A DNA stretch of 59,834 nt from Acaryochloris sp. IP29b_bin.176 (GTDB lineage: Bacteria > Cyanobacteriota > Cyanobacteriia > Thermosynechococcales > Thermosynechococcaceae), in contig JANQPU010000014.1 in assembly GCA_028285315.1 (NCBI GenBank), positions 1 through 59,834 of the forward strand. Reading direction: 5' to 3'. Shown here one piece after another: positions 18,406 to 27,832 of this stretch. Below the pieces are notes generated by a model. That model had not been told where the DNA came from. It saw only the letters and a list, made by a program, of their open reading frames with translations, and did not search any database. The number at the start of each line of letters is the position of its first letter. Within the stretch, counting starts at the first letter, position 1. Position numbers and translations under genes: made by a program.

Positions 18406-18828
18406 ATGGCTTCCCCACAGCAAGTTAAAGACTATCTAGCTGCTTGGTTACAGCTCGGTAAACCGATCCGGGTCGGCCTACAGCAAGAACCTCGCTCTGT
18501 ACACCAAGTGGTTCAAGGCGATCGCTATAGCCCTGAGTTCGAATCCCTCTGGCAATATGTTCAGGGTCCTGAGTCTGGAGATTGCTGTTTAGATGGCGTT
18601 GTGCCGACGGTCGCCGAGCTACTCACGGACCAATGGGAAATTACGGATTGTGCGCGTTGTCAGATGCCGATGAGCTTGCCAGTGGCAGGAATAGCATCGC
18701 CTGAATGCCCTTGTCATGACTTATCCAATTGGCCCAACACGGAATTACCCCAACCGCGGACGCCTGTTGATAGTGGTAAGCATTTACGATCCATTTATCA
18801 ACGATTAACCCATGCTTCTTCAAACTAA
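18406..18828 (+). CDS. Conserved-looking protein of unknown function with Cys pairs
   Basis: A 140-residue soluble protein without signal peptide or membrane segment. The N-terminal half (QVKDYLAAWLQLGKPI, VHQVVQGDRYSPEFESLWQYV) looks globular and helical. The middle has a CxxC pair (DCARCQMP) followed about 20 residues later by ECPCHDL, which together could bind zinc or iron. The C-terminus is basic and helical. I do not recognise a named domain. It is flanked by cobU on the same strand and a LapA-domain gene on the opposite strand. Confidence 0.65.
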   Translation: MASPQQVKDYLAAWLQLGKPIRVGLQQEPRSVHQVVQGDRYSPEFESLWQYVQGPESGDCCLDGVVPTVAELLTDQWEITDCARCQMPMSLPVAGIASPECPCHDLSNWPNTELPQPRTPVDSGKHLRSIYQRLTHASSN

Positions 18829-18875
18829 GTCTGTGGTCTCTAGAAGGGAGCAACAATGCTTTACGAAGCGGGCCG

Positions 18876-19139
18876 TTAGTAGGGAGCGTCTTCGGCAAAT
18901 TCTGAATCATCAAACTCGGGATATCGTCTATGGCGGGACAGTCGCTTAGACCAGAGTGGGGCTGCGATCGCACCCCCCAATATACCGACTCCAGTCGCAA
19001 AGGCCAACACAATTCCGGCGGGCATGGGAACTGAACGCCAAGCTAAAAAGTGGAGGGAAACTGCTGTGGCATTCTGAACAGACAGAATCGCCGCAATGAC
19101 AATACCGAAACTAAAGAGCAAGGATAGCAGCAGATGCAT
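18876..19139 (-). CDS. LapA-domain (DUF1049) small membrane protein
   Basis: An 87-residue protein with two membrane segments, about residues 3-22 (LLSLLFSFGIVIAAILSVQN) and 40-60 (AGIVLAFATGVGILGGAIAAPLW). Between them is the family's typical Q-N-x-x-x-V-x-L-x-F pattern (SVQNATAVSLHFLAW). The short cytoplasmic tail is charged and ends in acidic residues. Relatives such as E. coli LapA take part in lipopolysaccharide assembly, but the cyanobacterial role is unknown. It is divergent from the topoisomerase gene. Confidence 0.8.
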   Translation of the reverse strand: MHLLLSLLFSFGIVIAAILSVQNATAVSLHFLAWRSVPMPAGIVLAFATGVGILGGAIAAPLWSKRLSRHRRYPEFDDSEFAEDAPY

Positions 19140-19351
19140 GGCAAAGAAGATAGAGGGGGCTAATTCTTTTTAGAATATCAGATACCCTGGCGGATCCAGA
19201 GATTGCGTTTTATGGACAGGGTTGAGAAAAATGGGGTTTCCATAGTACAAGTGCATTGTAGCCTGACGCCTTTTTGCGAGGGTTGGGCAAAATTGGATTG
19301 CCCCCATTTCTAGATCCCATTGATATCGCCAGATCCGAAGGAACCTCACTC

Positions 19352-21826
19352 ATGCCCAAGCAATTAAATCTTCTCTCATCCGGTAAAGTCATTGCCACCG
19401 CTTTGCATACCGAGATGGAGCAGTCCTACTTGGAATATGCCATGAGTGTCATCGTAGGACGAGCGTTGCCAGATGTCCGGGATGGATTGAAACCCGTTCA
19501 TCGGCGGATTCTGTATGCCATGCATGAGCTAGGACTCACTCCCGATCGTCCCTACCGCAAATGTGCCAGAGTCGTAGGGGACGTGCTGGGTAAATACCAT
19601 CCTCACGGAGATCAGGCCGTTTATGATGCCTTGGTTAGACTGGTTCAAGACTTTTCAAGTCGGTATCCCTTGCTAGCGGGGCATGGCAACTTTGGGTCGG
19701 TGGATAACGATCCGCCTGCAGCTATGCGTTATACCGAAACCCGCTTATCCCCCATTGGCAACCAATCCCTCTTAGCGGAAATTGGCGAATCTACCGTTGA
19801 TTTTGCCGCGAACTTTGATAACTCTCAGCAAGAACCCACGGTCTTACCTGCTCAACTTCCAACCCTTCTCCTCAACGGCTGTTCCGGGATTGCTGTGGGG
19901 ATGGCCACCAATATTCCCCCCCACAATCTGGGCGAAATTGTCGATGCCCTAGTGGCTCTAATTGATTCCCCAGAACTGCCTATGGAAAAACTAATGACTT
20001 TGGTACCGGGACCAGATTTTCCCACCGGAGGGGAGATTGTCGGGAATCAGGGCATTATCGATGCCTACACCAGCGGTCGGGGGAGCATCACGGTTCGGGC
20101 AGTAACTTCTATTGAAGAAATCCAGCCAGGACGTGGAAGGCATCGCCGTCCTGTGATTATTGTGACGGAATTGCCCTATCAAGTGAATAAGGCAGGCTGT
20201 ATGGAAAAAATCGCCGCATTAATTAACCAGGGCCGGATTGAAGGGATTGCGGATCTGCGCGATGAAAGCGATCGCGAAGGGATGCGGATTGTGATTGAGC
20301 TGAAGCGGGAAGCCCAACCCCAGATGGTCCTGGAGCAGCTTTATCGTTTGACTCCTCTACAATCCAATTTTGGAGTAATCATGCTGACCCTCGTCAACGG
20401 AGTGCCTTTGCAGCTGTCTTTGAAGGAGGTGTTGCAAGAATTCCTCGATTTCCGAGAGCGGACCTTAACCCGTCGGTATCAAAATCAGCTAGAGCAAGCT
20501 CAAAATCGTCAGCACTTAGTGGAGGGATTAATTAAGGCCCTCGACCATTTGGATGACTTGATCGATATCTTGCGCCATGCCCCCGATGGAACCACGGCGA
20601 AAGTGCAACTACAATCCCAGTTCAAGTTGAGTGAACGACAGGCAGATGCAATCTTGGCAATGCCGATGCGACGGCTGACGGGGTTAGAACAGCAAAATCT
20701 CCGTCAGGAATTTGAAAATCTGGCCCAAGAAATTGATAATTTAGAACGGCTGTTGGGAAATCGCCATGAACTCTTGAAAGCGTTGAAGAAAGATCTCAGG
20801 GCATTAAAGAAACAATATAGCGATCTGCGACGCACGGTCATCCATGCAGCTGAAATCAAAACAGAAGTGTTGGCAGCTCCTGTCAGTAACGAACCGGTGA
20901 TTTTAGAGCTGAACCAGCGCGGCTATGCCCGCTGCTTGCGCTCTTCTCGGCGTAAAAACGGCTCTGATTTGTCTACGGAGTTAGCTGAAACCTCAACGGA
21001 TCTGACCATTTTCCGCCAAACGGCAGAACTCTCTACGGACTTGTTGCTGTTTACGGGAAGTGGAAAGGCTTATGGGGTTGGTTTGCAATCCATCCCATTC
21101 ACGTCTAGCAAAGGCAAAGGCAAACCCTTGGTCACGCTCCTACCCGATTCGGGACGCGATGACGAGATTGTAGCCCAGTTTCTCAGTACTGAGATTTCGG
21201 ATACCAGCCACCTCGTCCTGCTGTCGCAGCAGGGCAAAATCAAGCGTCTGCCCATGAGCGAGTTTGCAGAGATGACGAGTCGTGGGCTGGGAGCCGCCAA
21301 GATTAAGTCAGGTGACCAACTGGGCTGGGTGGTTAAAGTTGAACAGGAAACAAATGTAGCGATCGCGACTTCCTCTGGACGGCTGTTAAATCTCCCCATA
21401 AAAGAGATTCCTGAAATGGGACGCACTGCTCAGGGCAATCAAGTCTTTCGGTTGCGAAAGCAGGAATCCATTGTGGGGTTGGCAGCAGTCCGAGATGATG
21501 CTGATCTGATCTTGGTATCAAGTAAGGGCTATTGCAAGCGTTTACCGATTGATTTGCTTCGATTAGGGAAGGTGGGAGATTTAGGCACCCAGGCCATGCA
21601 ATTTATGATCAAATCGGATAGGCTGATAGCGCTGTTGCCTGCGGTAGCCAATCAAGATGTGATCGTTCTCAGTAATCAGGAACGAGCGGCACGGTTAAAT
21701 ATTGGGATACTGCCGATGTGGGGACAGGATGGCCCAGGCACCCAATTGCTTAAAACCAAGCGAGGAGAAGCTTTGGAGCGTGCCATAGCAGTTCCACATA
21801 TTAATACCGAGTCGAACGAGACTTAA
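19352..21826 (+). CDS. Type IIA topoisomerase subunit A (GyrA/ParC paralogue)
   Basis: About 825 residues. The breakage-reunion domain is complete: [24 protein letters not shown] near residue 40, [18 protein letters not shown] near 88, and the active Tyr127 in AMRYTET. A coiled-coil and exit-gate region spans about 370-500, and six beta-pinwheel blades follow to the end. The usual GyrA box (QRRGGxG) is not visible; the equivalent first-blade region reads [17 protein letters not shown]. That suggests a second-paralogue or topoisomerase IV-like role rather than the main gyrase. The position of E. coli GyrA Ser83 is Gln88. I chose the ATG reading MPKQLNLL; a TTG 26 codons upstream is possible but outside homology. 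Confidence 0.88.
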   Translation: MPKQLNLLSSGKVIATALHTEMEQSYLEYAMSVIVGRALPDVRDGLKPVHRRILYAMHELGLTPDRPYRKCARVVGDVLGKYHPHGDQAVYDALVRLVQDFSSRYPLLAGHGNFGSVDNDPPAAMRYTETRLSPIGNQSLLAEIGESTVDFAANFDNSQQEPTVLPAQLPTLLLNGCSGIAVGMATNIPPHNLGEIVDALVALIDSPELPMEKLMTLVPGPDFPTGGEIVGNQGIIDAYTSGRGSITVRAVTSIEEIQPGRGRHRRPVIIVTELPYQVNKAGCMEKIAALINQGRIEGIADLRDESDREGMRIVIELKREAQPQMVLEQLYRLTPLQSNFGVIMLTLVNGVPLQLSLKEVLQEFLDFRERTLTRRYQNQLEQAQNRQHLVEGLIKALDHLDDLIDILRHAPDGTTAKVQLQSQFKLSERQADAILAMPMRRLTGLEQQNLRQEFENLAQEIDNLERLLGNRHELLKALKKDLRALKKQYSDLRRTVIHAAEIKTEVLAAPVSNEPVILELNQRGYARCLRSSRRKNGSDLSTELAETSTDLTIFRQTAELSTDLLLFTGSGKAYGVGLQSIPFTSSKGKGKPLVTLLPDSGRDDEIVAQFLSTEISDTSHLVLLSQQGKIKRLPMSEFAEMTSRGLGAAKIKSGDQLGWVVKVEQETNVAIATSSGRLLNLPIKEIPEMGRTAQGNQVFRLRKQESIVGLAAVRDDADLILVSSKGYCKRLPIDLLRLGKVGDLGTQAMQFMIKSDRLIALLPAVANQDVIVLSNQERAARLNIGILPMWGQDGPGTQLLKTKRGEALERAIAVPHINTESNET

Positions 21827-21859
21827 ACCCTTGTAGAGCCATGCCCAATCTATTCATTG

Positions 21860-22350
21860 TTGGTGGAGTGAATGGGCGAGAATTTTTCCACTCCTGCGAT
21901 CAATGGCATGCCAGGGCCCACCCCTGTTGATGCTTGCTGTCGACACAACGCTACATCTCATCCAGCTTTGCTTCTGCGATATCTCGGTACTCAATTTCCT
22001 CAACCCGAATGAACTCTATCTCAACATCCTCAGAATGAAGGGTTTCGAGATGCTTATGGTTGACTTGACTCAGATAAGGACCTTTTTTTAGTTCGCTTTC
22101 GTTAATGACGGTTGATGTACAATGACGGTTGACGTACTCACACGCAGCACCCGTGCGATATCTCTAACGCCACTGCTATTGAGGGTCATCTCCATAATTT
22201 ACTGTTTGACTTCTTTCAATCGTTCGGAGGTGGGAGTAATTGAGGAGAAAGGTTGTGTTGGGACAGTCTTGATTCTGACAGAGATAGCGTTGCAGCAGAT
22301 TTCCCATTCTTGGCCACATCAGTGCTGTGACAGTGAATGTATCGAACAGA
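21860..22350 (-). mobile_element. IS1-family insertion sequence remnant (InsA/InsB fragments)
   Basis: Read on the minus strand in shifting frames, this stretch carries IS1-family transposase pieces. CHSTDVAKNGKS, then QRYLCQNQDCPNTTFLLNYSH and TLNSSGVRDIARVLRVSTSTVI are InsA-like (zinc finger and helix-turn-helix). LSQVNHKHLETLHSEDVEIE, IRVEE and KLDEM, a stop, then DSKHQQGW and AIDRRSGKILAH are InsB-like, around its catalytic region. At least three frameshifts and one stop break it. The InsB C-terminal half is missing and the remnant runs into the end of the topoisomerase gene. No terminal inverted repeats were found. The plus-strand open frames in this interval are its shadows. Confidence 0.75.
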
Positions 22351-22525
22351 AATCCGAACAGCCTTGAGTTTTACCAAGATAAGACGTTGTTATTAGATTA
22401 TCATTCCTTGGTAAGCAAATAGTGCTGCAACTGAATCTACAACATGACCGTAGAGCTTAACTGTCTGTCCAGTTTTTGGGAAACATTATGGTTTGAACTA
22501 AGCCATTACACATGGAGGAATTACT

Positions 22526-23614
22526 TTGCTGGACTGTGAGCGGCAGACTAAAGAAGAGATAGCGCTTAATCTTCCTAGCTTTTCCATTGTTTATGAGACA
22601 GAGAATCTCTCTAGTGTCGAGCTCGACAATGTATATCGGAGCCTGGCTTCACTGGCTACACAGGATATCCCGCTTGAGCAGGCCAATGAGTTTCTAGTCA
22701 TAGATGGTGGCAACGCTCCTGCTGGAGTTATTGCAGATCTCTGCTCAAAGTATCCCTGGATCACTGTGGAGCGGTTCCCAAGGATTAGCTATTATGCGGC
22801 AAAGATGCAGGGAGCTTGTTTAGTTACTGGGGAGATTGTTGTTTACTGTGACTCGGACTGTATCTATGTCAAGAACTGGCTGGCCAGTATACTCAATGCT
22901 TTTGCCAGTAGCTCGGATGTTGATGTCGTTGCAGGGGAAACGAGTACACCTATCAAAAATCCGTACGACCTCGCTATCGCGATGCATTATTTCTTCCCTC
23001 GTTTCTCAAGCAAAAGTCAGTTATATAAGTCTGACAATTACTATATGAACAACGTAGCATTCCGTCGTGACTTTCTGCTACAGAATCCTCTACCCAACAA
23101 TCTTCCCCTTTATCGAGGGAGCTGCACGATGCATTCCTATGCTTTATCTAAACTGAAGGGACACCAAATTTGGCGAAATCCCCAAGCTCGGACTGTTCAT
23201 GAGCCTCCAGCACTATCCTTCACTTTCTGGCGCTATTTGTTGATGGGGCACGATCAACTAAAAAAGGAGTATATCAGATCTTATTTGGAGGAACAGAGAG
23301 AGAGTACTGACTGCTCCAAACTGCTTGCTGAACTATATCCCTCACTATTTAGACAGAAAAAATTTCAGATTTTGACATCTACAATCCTAAAATCGAAGCC
23401 CTTTAAGCGACAGCAAATTCATACAGTTTTGAAAGAACAGCCTCGGCGGGTATTGATGTTCCCGATAGCAATTCCACTTATGGTTTGGTTTGGACTTCTC
23501 CATATGATTGGAATTATCGTAACTTTTTTTCAACCTGAACTGTTGTATAAGCTTTATTACAGATTGGGAGATGAACCCATCAGACTTGTTCAAGAGGGTG
23601 AACGTGTAATGTAA
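22526..23614 (+). CDS. Family 2 glycosyltransferase
   Basis: A 362-residue GT-A glycosyltransferase. The family features are weakly spaced but clear: FSIVYETENL at the start, FLVIDGGNAP, YAAKMQGACLVTGEIVVYCDSDCIYVKNW (the DxD motif is DSD), and later MNNVAFRRDFL and VHEPPALSFTFWRYLLMG. A hydrophobic segment near the C-terminus (residues about 312-335) may anchor it to the membrane. The start is TTG, with a good GGAGGA eight bases upstream. It stands alone, about 6 kb before the main polysaccharide locus and just after the IS1 remnant, and may be a displaced member of that pathway. Confidence 0.82.
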   Translation: MLDCERQTKEEIALNLPSFSIVYETENLSSVELDNVYRSLASLATQDIPLEQANEFLVIDGGNAPAGVIADLCSKYPWITVERFPRISYYAAKMQGACLVTGEIVVYCDSDCIYVKNWLASILNAFASSSDVDVVAGETSTPIKNPYDLAIAMHYFFPRFSSKSQLYKSDNYYMNNVAFRRDFLLQNPLPNNLPLYRGSCTMHSYALSKLKGHQIWRNPQARTVHEPPALSFTFWRYLLMGHDQLKKEYIRSYLEEQRESTDCSKLLAELYPSLFRQKKFQILTSTILKSKPFKRQQIHTVLKEQPRRVLMFPIAIPLMVWFGLLHMIGIIVTFFQPELLYKLYYRLGDEPIRLVQEGERVM

Positions 23615-23822
23615 TCCTTAAGTTAGGGCTTAGCTTTAAGGAATCTATGGCTAGGCGTGGTTCAAAAACAGTGGATTTTGGACTACGCTTCCACAGCAGG
23701 ATAAAGGTTCCAGCGAGAATTCTGTGAAATTATTGATGAACTACTGCTTAAGAGACAAAGTAATTTGCCGGATACTTCGATGAAGTAATGCGTAGTCGAA
23801 ACTTGGGTTTGGTTCAGCTTGA

Positions 23823-25052
23823 ATGCTATCGTCAAGCTTTGAGACTCAAAGCCCCTCTATTTTGAGTGGGTATACCAGCGTGAATCAAGCTAACCCCTCT
23901 CTTCAACACAACCCCTTTCTAGACCAAGCTGATCGCATCCAATTTCTCATCTTTGATTTAGATGGGGTAATCACAAGCGAACAAAAATACTGGAATACCG
24001 CTCGGTTAACCGTCTGGGAACTAATTACTCAGCCTGGTTACTTGGACTTAACTGACTATTTTGGCCCTACTGAGTCCCAACAAGTCCTCGCTAGCGGTCA
24101 ACAGACCATCAACAACGACTTTATCTATGAACTCAAACGACGGGCCATCAACTCCAACTGGGATTTGACCTACTTTGTGTTCTGCCTCCATTTGGCCGGA
24201 ATACTTCAGCAACTCCAGCAACTGGAACCTGAAAAATGGTCTGGTCTCAACAATACAATTGATCTTGCCAATTCAGAACAGTGGCAGCTTTTAAGGCAGA
24301 GCTTGAAGGGCTTAACCTTTGTTCTAAGCTTGAGCGAGTCTACGATTGCTCAATTCTGGCAGGAGACTACCAACCTAGAAGGGTCAGCGGTTACCGAGTA
24401 CGTTCGACCTTTCTACCAAAAGCACTTAGGCATTTCTCTGCCTGACACTCACAGCGACTTGTGGAACCTGTGTTATCAGAACTTCCAAGCCTGGTATGAA
24501 GGTCGCAAAGGATTTACTTTGCCCGATGATGAAACTGTTCTTGATTTGGAACAGATTAAGACCACCCTGCAAACCCTAAAAGACGCTGATCGATTTACCC
24601 TTGCGATCGCAACGGGTCGCCCCCGCAACGAAGTCATTGAACCCCTGACAGCTCTGGGCTTACTCTCCTTTTTCGATCCGCAGCGAATCGTCACCTATGA
24701 TGAAGTTCTTGCCGCCGAAGATCAGTTGAATACAAGCTCAGCCCCCATCAAGTTGGGCAAGCCCCATCCCTTCGTCGTCCTCAAAGCTCTACATGTGGAT
24801 GAAGACCCTCAACTCTTCTGCACTGATGAATTTCAGAAACAAAATCGCACCTATGTCGCCTATATTGGCGATGCGGCTAGTGATGTGGTTGCAGCTAAAC
24901 GATCTGGCTGCGTTTCTATCGGCGTCCTTACCGGATTTACCGCTAGTCGAGCCGAGCAAGAACAAGTGCAAATGTTTACGGATCTCGGTTGTGATTGTGT
25001 GATTGAGAGTATCCAAGCTTTGCCCCAAGTGTTAGGAATTGAACCGACATGA
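23823..25052 (+). CDS. HAD-superfamily hydrolase with large cap insertion
   Basis: A 409-residue HAD phosphatase. Motif I is FDLDGVIT at about residue 43, motif II AIATGRPRN near 259, the motif III Lys lies in KLGKPHPFVV, and motif IV is YIGDAASDVVAAK near 348. The roughly 200 residues between motifs I and II are Gln/Leu-rich and helical, much larger than a usual cap, so the substrate is probably specialised. The stop overlaps the start of the aminotransferase gene by four bases (ATGA), which implies translational coupling and a shared pathway. It could dephosphorylate the product or precursor of that aminotransferase; this is inference. Confidence 0.82.
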   Translation: MLSSSFETQSPSILSGYTSVNQANPSLQHNPFLDQADRIQFLIFDLDGVITSEQKYWNTARLTVWELITQPGYLDLTDYFGPTESQQVLASGQQTINNDFIYELKRRAINSNWDLTYFVFCLHLAGILQQLQQLEPEKWSGLNNTIDLANSEQWQLLRQSLKGLTFVLSLSESTIAQFWQETTNLEGSAVTEYVRPFYQKHLGISLPDTHSDLWNLCYQNFQAWYEGRKGFTLPDDETVLDLEQIKTTLQTLKDADRFTLAIATGRPRNEVIEPLTALGLLSFFDPQRIVTYDEVLAAEDQLNTSSAPIKLGKPHPFVVLKALHVDEDPQLFCTDEFQKQNRTYVAYIGDAASDVVAAKRSGCVSIGVLTGFTASRAEQEQVQMFTDLGCDCVIESIQALPQVLGIEPT

Positions 25053-26149
25053 CCTTAAATTTAGAAACGATTGAACAGTGGGTAAGTCCATCTATTCGCG
25101 GCCTCGCCTCCAAAACAGCGGGTCCCCCTAAAGATAACCAAGCCATTCGCTTGGATAAAGGCGAGCTACCCTATCCTCCTTCCCCCAAAGTTGTGGATGC
25201 GATCACTCAAGCCGCCACCACCTGTAATCGTTATCCTGCAGTTCTAGGAGGTGTCCTCCGAGAGAAGCTCGCTGTCTATACTGGAGCATTCCCTGAACAA
25301 CTCATTATCAGTAACGGGTCCGATGATCTAATTGAGCTGATCATCAAGGTATTTGTTCAACCCGGACAACAAGTCCTCTTGCCCGTCCCCACCTTTTTCG
25401 TTTACTGGCATGCGACACAGGTGATGGGGGGTGTACCTGTGTTTGTCCAGCGGACGCCTGATTTTGGTCTGGATGTAGATGCTCTGGTCGCGAAGGCCAC
25501 CCCTGACACCAAAGTCCTATATATCGCTAATCCCAATAACCCCACCGCCAATTTAGTTGGTCGCGACACCTTAATTGAGGTGCTCAATCGCGTGAATTGC
25601 GTGGTGGTAGTAGATGAGTGTTACTTTGAGCTGTGCCAAACTACGATTGCTGACTTAGTAGTCACCTACCCCAATCTAATTGTGCTCCGCAGTCTCTCTA
25701 AGAGTTTCGGCTTAGCAGGGTTAAGAATTGGTTATGCGATCGCAACCCCCCAAGTCGTTGATTATCTGTACCGAGCAGCTCAGTTGTTTCCTGTGAATAA
25801 AGTTGCGATCGCAGCTGGTATTGCCGCCCTTGAAGATCAAGCCTATGTGCAGGCCAATATCCAGCGTATATTGGCAGAGAAACCCCGGTTGCAGAAGGCG
25901 TTAGTCAATTTGGGATTTAAGGTTTATCCCAGCGATACCAATTTTCTATTTGTCGATACGCAGCCTTTGAATCTGCAATCAGATGTTTTGGTCAAAGCAC
26001 TCCAAAACCAAAATATCTGGGTCGCGGATTTCGGCTCTAAGCCTGGATTAGGGGACCATTATTTCCGCACTGCCGTGGGGACACCGGAGGAAAATCAAGG
26101 CTTGCTGAAGGGATTGGAAGTTGCGATCGCTCAATCTTCATCTGCGTAA
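25049..26149 (+). CDS. Histidinol-phosphate aminotransferase-like PLP enzyme
   Basis: A 366-residue fold-type I aminotransferase of the HisC group. RLDKGELPYPP opens it. NGSDDLIELIIKVFV is the phosphate-contacting segment, NPNNPTANL holds the substrate Asn, and VVVDECYFEL the PLP-ring Asp. LRSLSKSFGLAGLRIGYAI has the Schiff-base Lys, and VGTPEENQGLL ends with the family Arg/Gly region. It would transfer an amino group between glutamate and imidazole-acetol phosphate, or a related phospho-keto compound. It overlaps the HAD gene by four bases. Cyanobacteria often carry two hisC-like genes, so this may not be the main histidine enzyme. Confidence 0.82.
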   Translation: MTLNLETIEQWVSPSIRGLASKTAGPPKDNQAIRLDKGELPYPPSPKVVDAITQAATTCNRYPAVLGGVLREKLAVYTGAFPEQLIISNGSDDLIELIIKVFVQPGQQVLLPVPTFFVYWHATQVMGGVPVFVQRTPDFGLDVDALVAKATPDTKVLYIANPNNPTANLVGRDTLIEVLNRVNCVVVVDECYFELCQTTIADLVVTYPNLIVLRSLSKSFGLAGLRIGYAIATPQVVDYLYRAAQLFPVNKVAIAAGIAALEDQAYVQANIQRILAEKPRLQKALVNLGFKVYPSDTNFLFVDTQPLNLQSDVLVKALQNQNIWVADFGSKPGLGDHYFRTAVGTPEENQGLLKGLEVAIAQSSSA

Positions 26150-26256
26150 CTCATTCAGTGATCAAGATCATAGGGAACATCTATCACCATCACTCCGACA
26201 AATTGGCTAACCCTGCATACTCGTAAGAGTGATGGGAGATGAGGTGAACAGTCATT

Positions 26257-26430
26257 ATGGATACTGTACAAAAACAATTCATTTTGATTTCTCATGCAGC
26301 GGCAATTACCTTGGCGTTGCCCTTCTTTGGCTATTCCATTCAATGGCTCAATCATTCAAACGCAATGCCTGCGTCCGTGATTCATCCCAGCCATCAAATT
26401 GAAGCCCAGGCAAGCACTTGGGCAAGTTAA
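26257..26430 (+). CDS. Possible small membrane protein, 57 residues
   Basis: An ATG at 26257 opens a 57-codon frame ending in TAA at 26430, preceded by GATGAGGTG 8-16 bases upstream. The product starts MDTVQKQF, then has one hydrophobic segment (about residues 8-30, including AAAITLALPFFGYSIQWL), then a short hydrophilic tail. It lies between convergent genes. No family is recognised. The predicted membrane helix and plausible ribosome binding site make it more likely real than random, but the evidence is thin. Confidence 0.4.
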   Translation: MDTVQKQFILISHAAAITLALPFFGYSIQWLNHSNAMPASVIHPSHQIEAQASTWAS

Positions 26431-26477
26431 GTCTTGCCTCAGGTTCGCATTGACCGAGAACTCGGCAGAAAACTCCC

Positions 26478-27761
26478 TTAAGAAGCGCTAGCAGCTTCCG
26501 CCTGTTGCTCAGCTCGCAGAACATCTTTAGCAGAATATCCTTCACCAGCAACTCCAATAAACCACAGGGTGGCCGCCGCTTCAGCTCGTGTCACCGGTTT
26601 TTGAGGTTGAAACAGTAATGCCGATCCCAACAGTCTGCGAATATTTGCGAGTTCACCGTTATTATGATCAGTAAAAATAGCAGACAGGGCCGACGTTGAA
26701 ATCTGCTTGGTATCCTTAAATCCCCACACCTCCTGCACTTTGGTCGTTGTGGTGGAAGGCAAGATTTTGCGCACATCAATCGGCACCTTCCAACTCAGGA
26801 GAATCTCTCGGGTTAGGGGTTTATCAGGCTGGAACATGGTTTGATCGGTATCACCCGAGAGAGAACTCGGAATAAAGCCTGCTTCAGCCAAGCCTTGAAT
26901 GTAGGGAAAATTAGGATTGGAGCTAGGGACATCCTTAAAAGCAGGTGTTTGGCGGGTAGCTGCCAAACGAATTTGTTGCGTAGGACGATCTTGATACAGC
27001 CGATTATTGGTCTCTACTAACCACCGCGCAAATGTTCCTCGCTGAATGGGCTGGTTTGGATCACCGAGATCAATGACCTCAAGCCTTTGGACATCTTTGA
27101 CATAGGTTTTGAGGGCTGCTGGTACCTCATCCGAATTTTGGCTGTTCCCCTCATCCGATGAATCAGAATTCTGATTGGCAACAGGACCAATAAAATCTAA
27201 ATCCCCAGGCTGAGGAAGAGATTGAGTTGGTGATTCGGTAATCGATGAGTGCTGCCCTCGGGAATAGTCGATGAAGAAGACAGTCATAGGGACTCGACGT
27301 CCCGTTCCATTAGTACCAGGCTGAACGGGGACCAGAGTTCCAGCGGCTGGAATGGTGACTCGAACATACAGACGATCACGCTTAGCAATGAGGATCAACT
27401 GCTGTTGGCTTAATTTACGCCCCAAAAGCTGCCAGTTTCCTTTTTGCAGCAGCTCACTGTAATATCTTTGCACCATTTGGCTGGTATCAGTAGTGGCCCA
27501 CCGAGTTTGTTGAGTTGAAGGCTGGCCTTTCGAGTCAGTGGGCAAGATTTTCTGGCTTTGTTGCACTCCCTGTAAGCTAGCGTTCGGATAGTTTAGTTCG
27601 GCAGGAAAGTCTGTCGGTAATGCTGAAGACTTGCTCCACTGGCTCGCTTGTGGATCAGCAGAAAAAGCTTGTTGAATTGCCTCGCTGCTACAGCCTGCGA
27701 TCGACAAACAGACTGCAAAGACCAAACCCATACCAAAGAGAATTTTGGGAGATCGCATCAA
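26478..27761 (-). CDS. SLH-domain lipoprotein
   Basis: A 427-residue protein with a lipoprotein signal peptide (GLVFAVCLSIAGCSSEAIQQ, cleavage before Cys24). The first half is a soluble domain with no name I can give. From about residue 265 come S-layer-homology repeats: AFKDVPSSNPNFPYIQGLAEAGFIPSS, DTDQTMFQPDKPLTREILLSW, VWGFKDTKQIS and FQPQKPVTRAEAAATLWF. In cyanobacteria SLH domains bind peptidoglycan-linked polymers and link the outer membrane to the wall. It therefore probably sits in the periplasm, anchored by its lipid. The start has two Met codons; either works. Confidence 0.85.
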   Translation of the reverse strand: MMRSPKILFGMGLVFAVCLSIAGCSSEAIQQAFSADPQASQWSKSSALPTDFPAELNYPNASLQGVQQSQKILPTDSKGQPSTQQTRWATTDTSQMVQRYYSELLQKGNWQLLGRKLSQQQLILIAKRDRLYVRVTIPAAGTLVPVQPGTNGTGRRVPMTVFFIDYSRGQHSSITESPTQSLPQPGDLDFIGPVANQNSDSSDEGNSQNSDEVPAALKTYVKDVQRLEVIDLGDPNQPIQRGTFARWLVETNNRLYQDRPTQQIRLAATRQTPAFKDVPSSNPNFPYIQGLAEAGFIPSSLSGDTDQTMFQPDKPLTREILLSWKVPIDVRKILPSTTTTKVQEVWGFKDTKQISTSALSAIFTDHNNGELANIRRLLGSALLFQPQKPVTRAEAAATLWFIGVAGEGYSAKDVLRAEQQAEAASAS

Positions 27762-27832
27762 TCCCTCTTTTACCTATACACCCAGCCTTACTCTAGCGTT
27801 CTTGGTAACGAGCGTAATCTTCTGCTCACGGA

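Noticed and set aside
21903-22367. Two plus-strand frames of 62 and 81 codons after the topoisomerase gene
   Set aside because: The minus strand of the same interval encodes IS1-family transposase fragments, so these are shadows.
23681-23797. GACTACGC/GCGTAGTC inverted repeat about 100 bases apart as IS ends
   Set aside because: Only eight bases, no transposase remnant between them and no flanking duplication; probably chance.
26155-26355. A minus-strand 66-codon frame after the aminotransferase gene
   Set aside because: It overlaps the more plausible plus-strand small membrane protein at 26257 and shows no ribosome binding site or recognisable feature.
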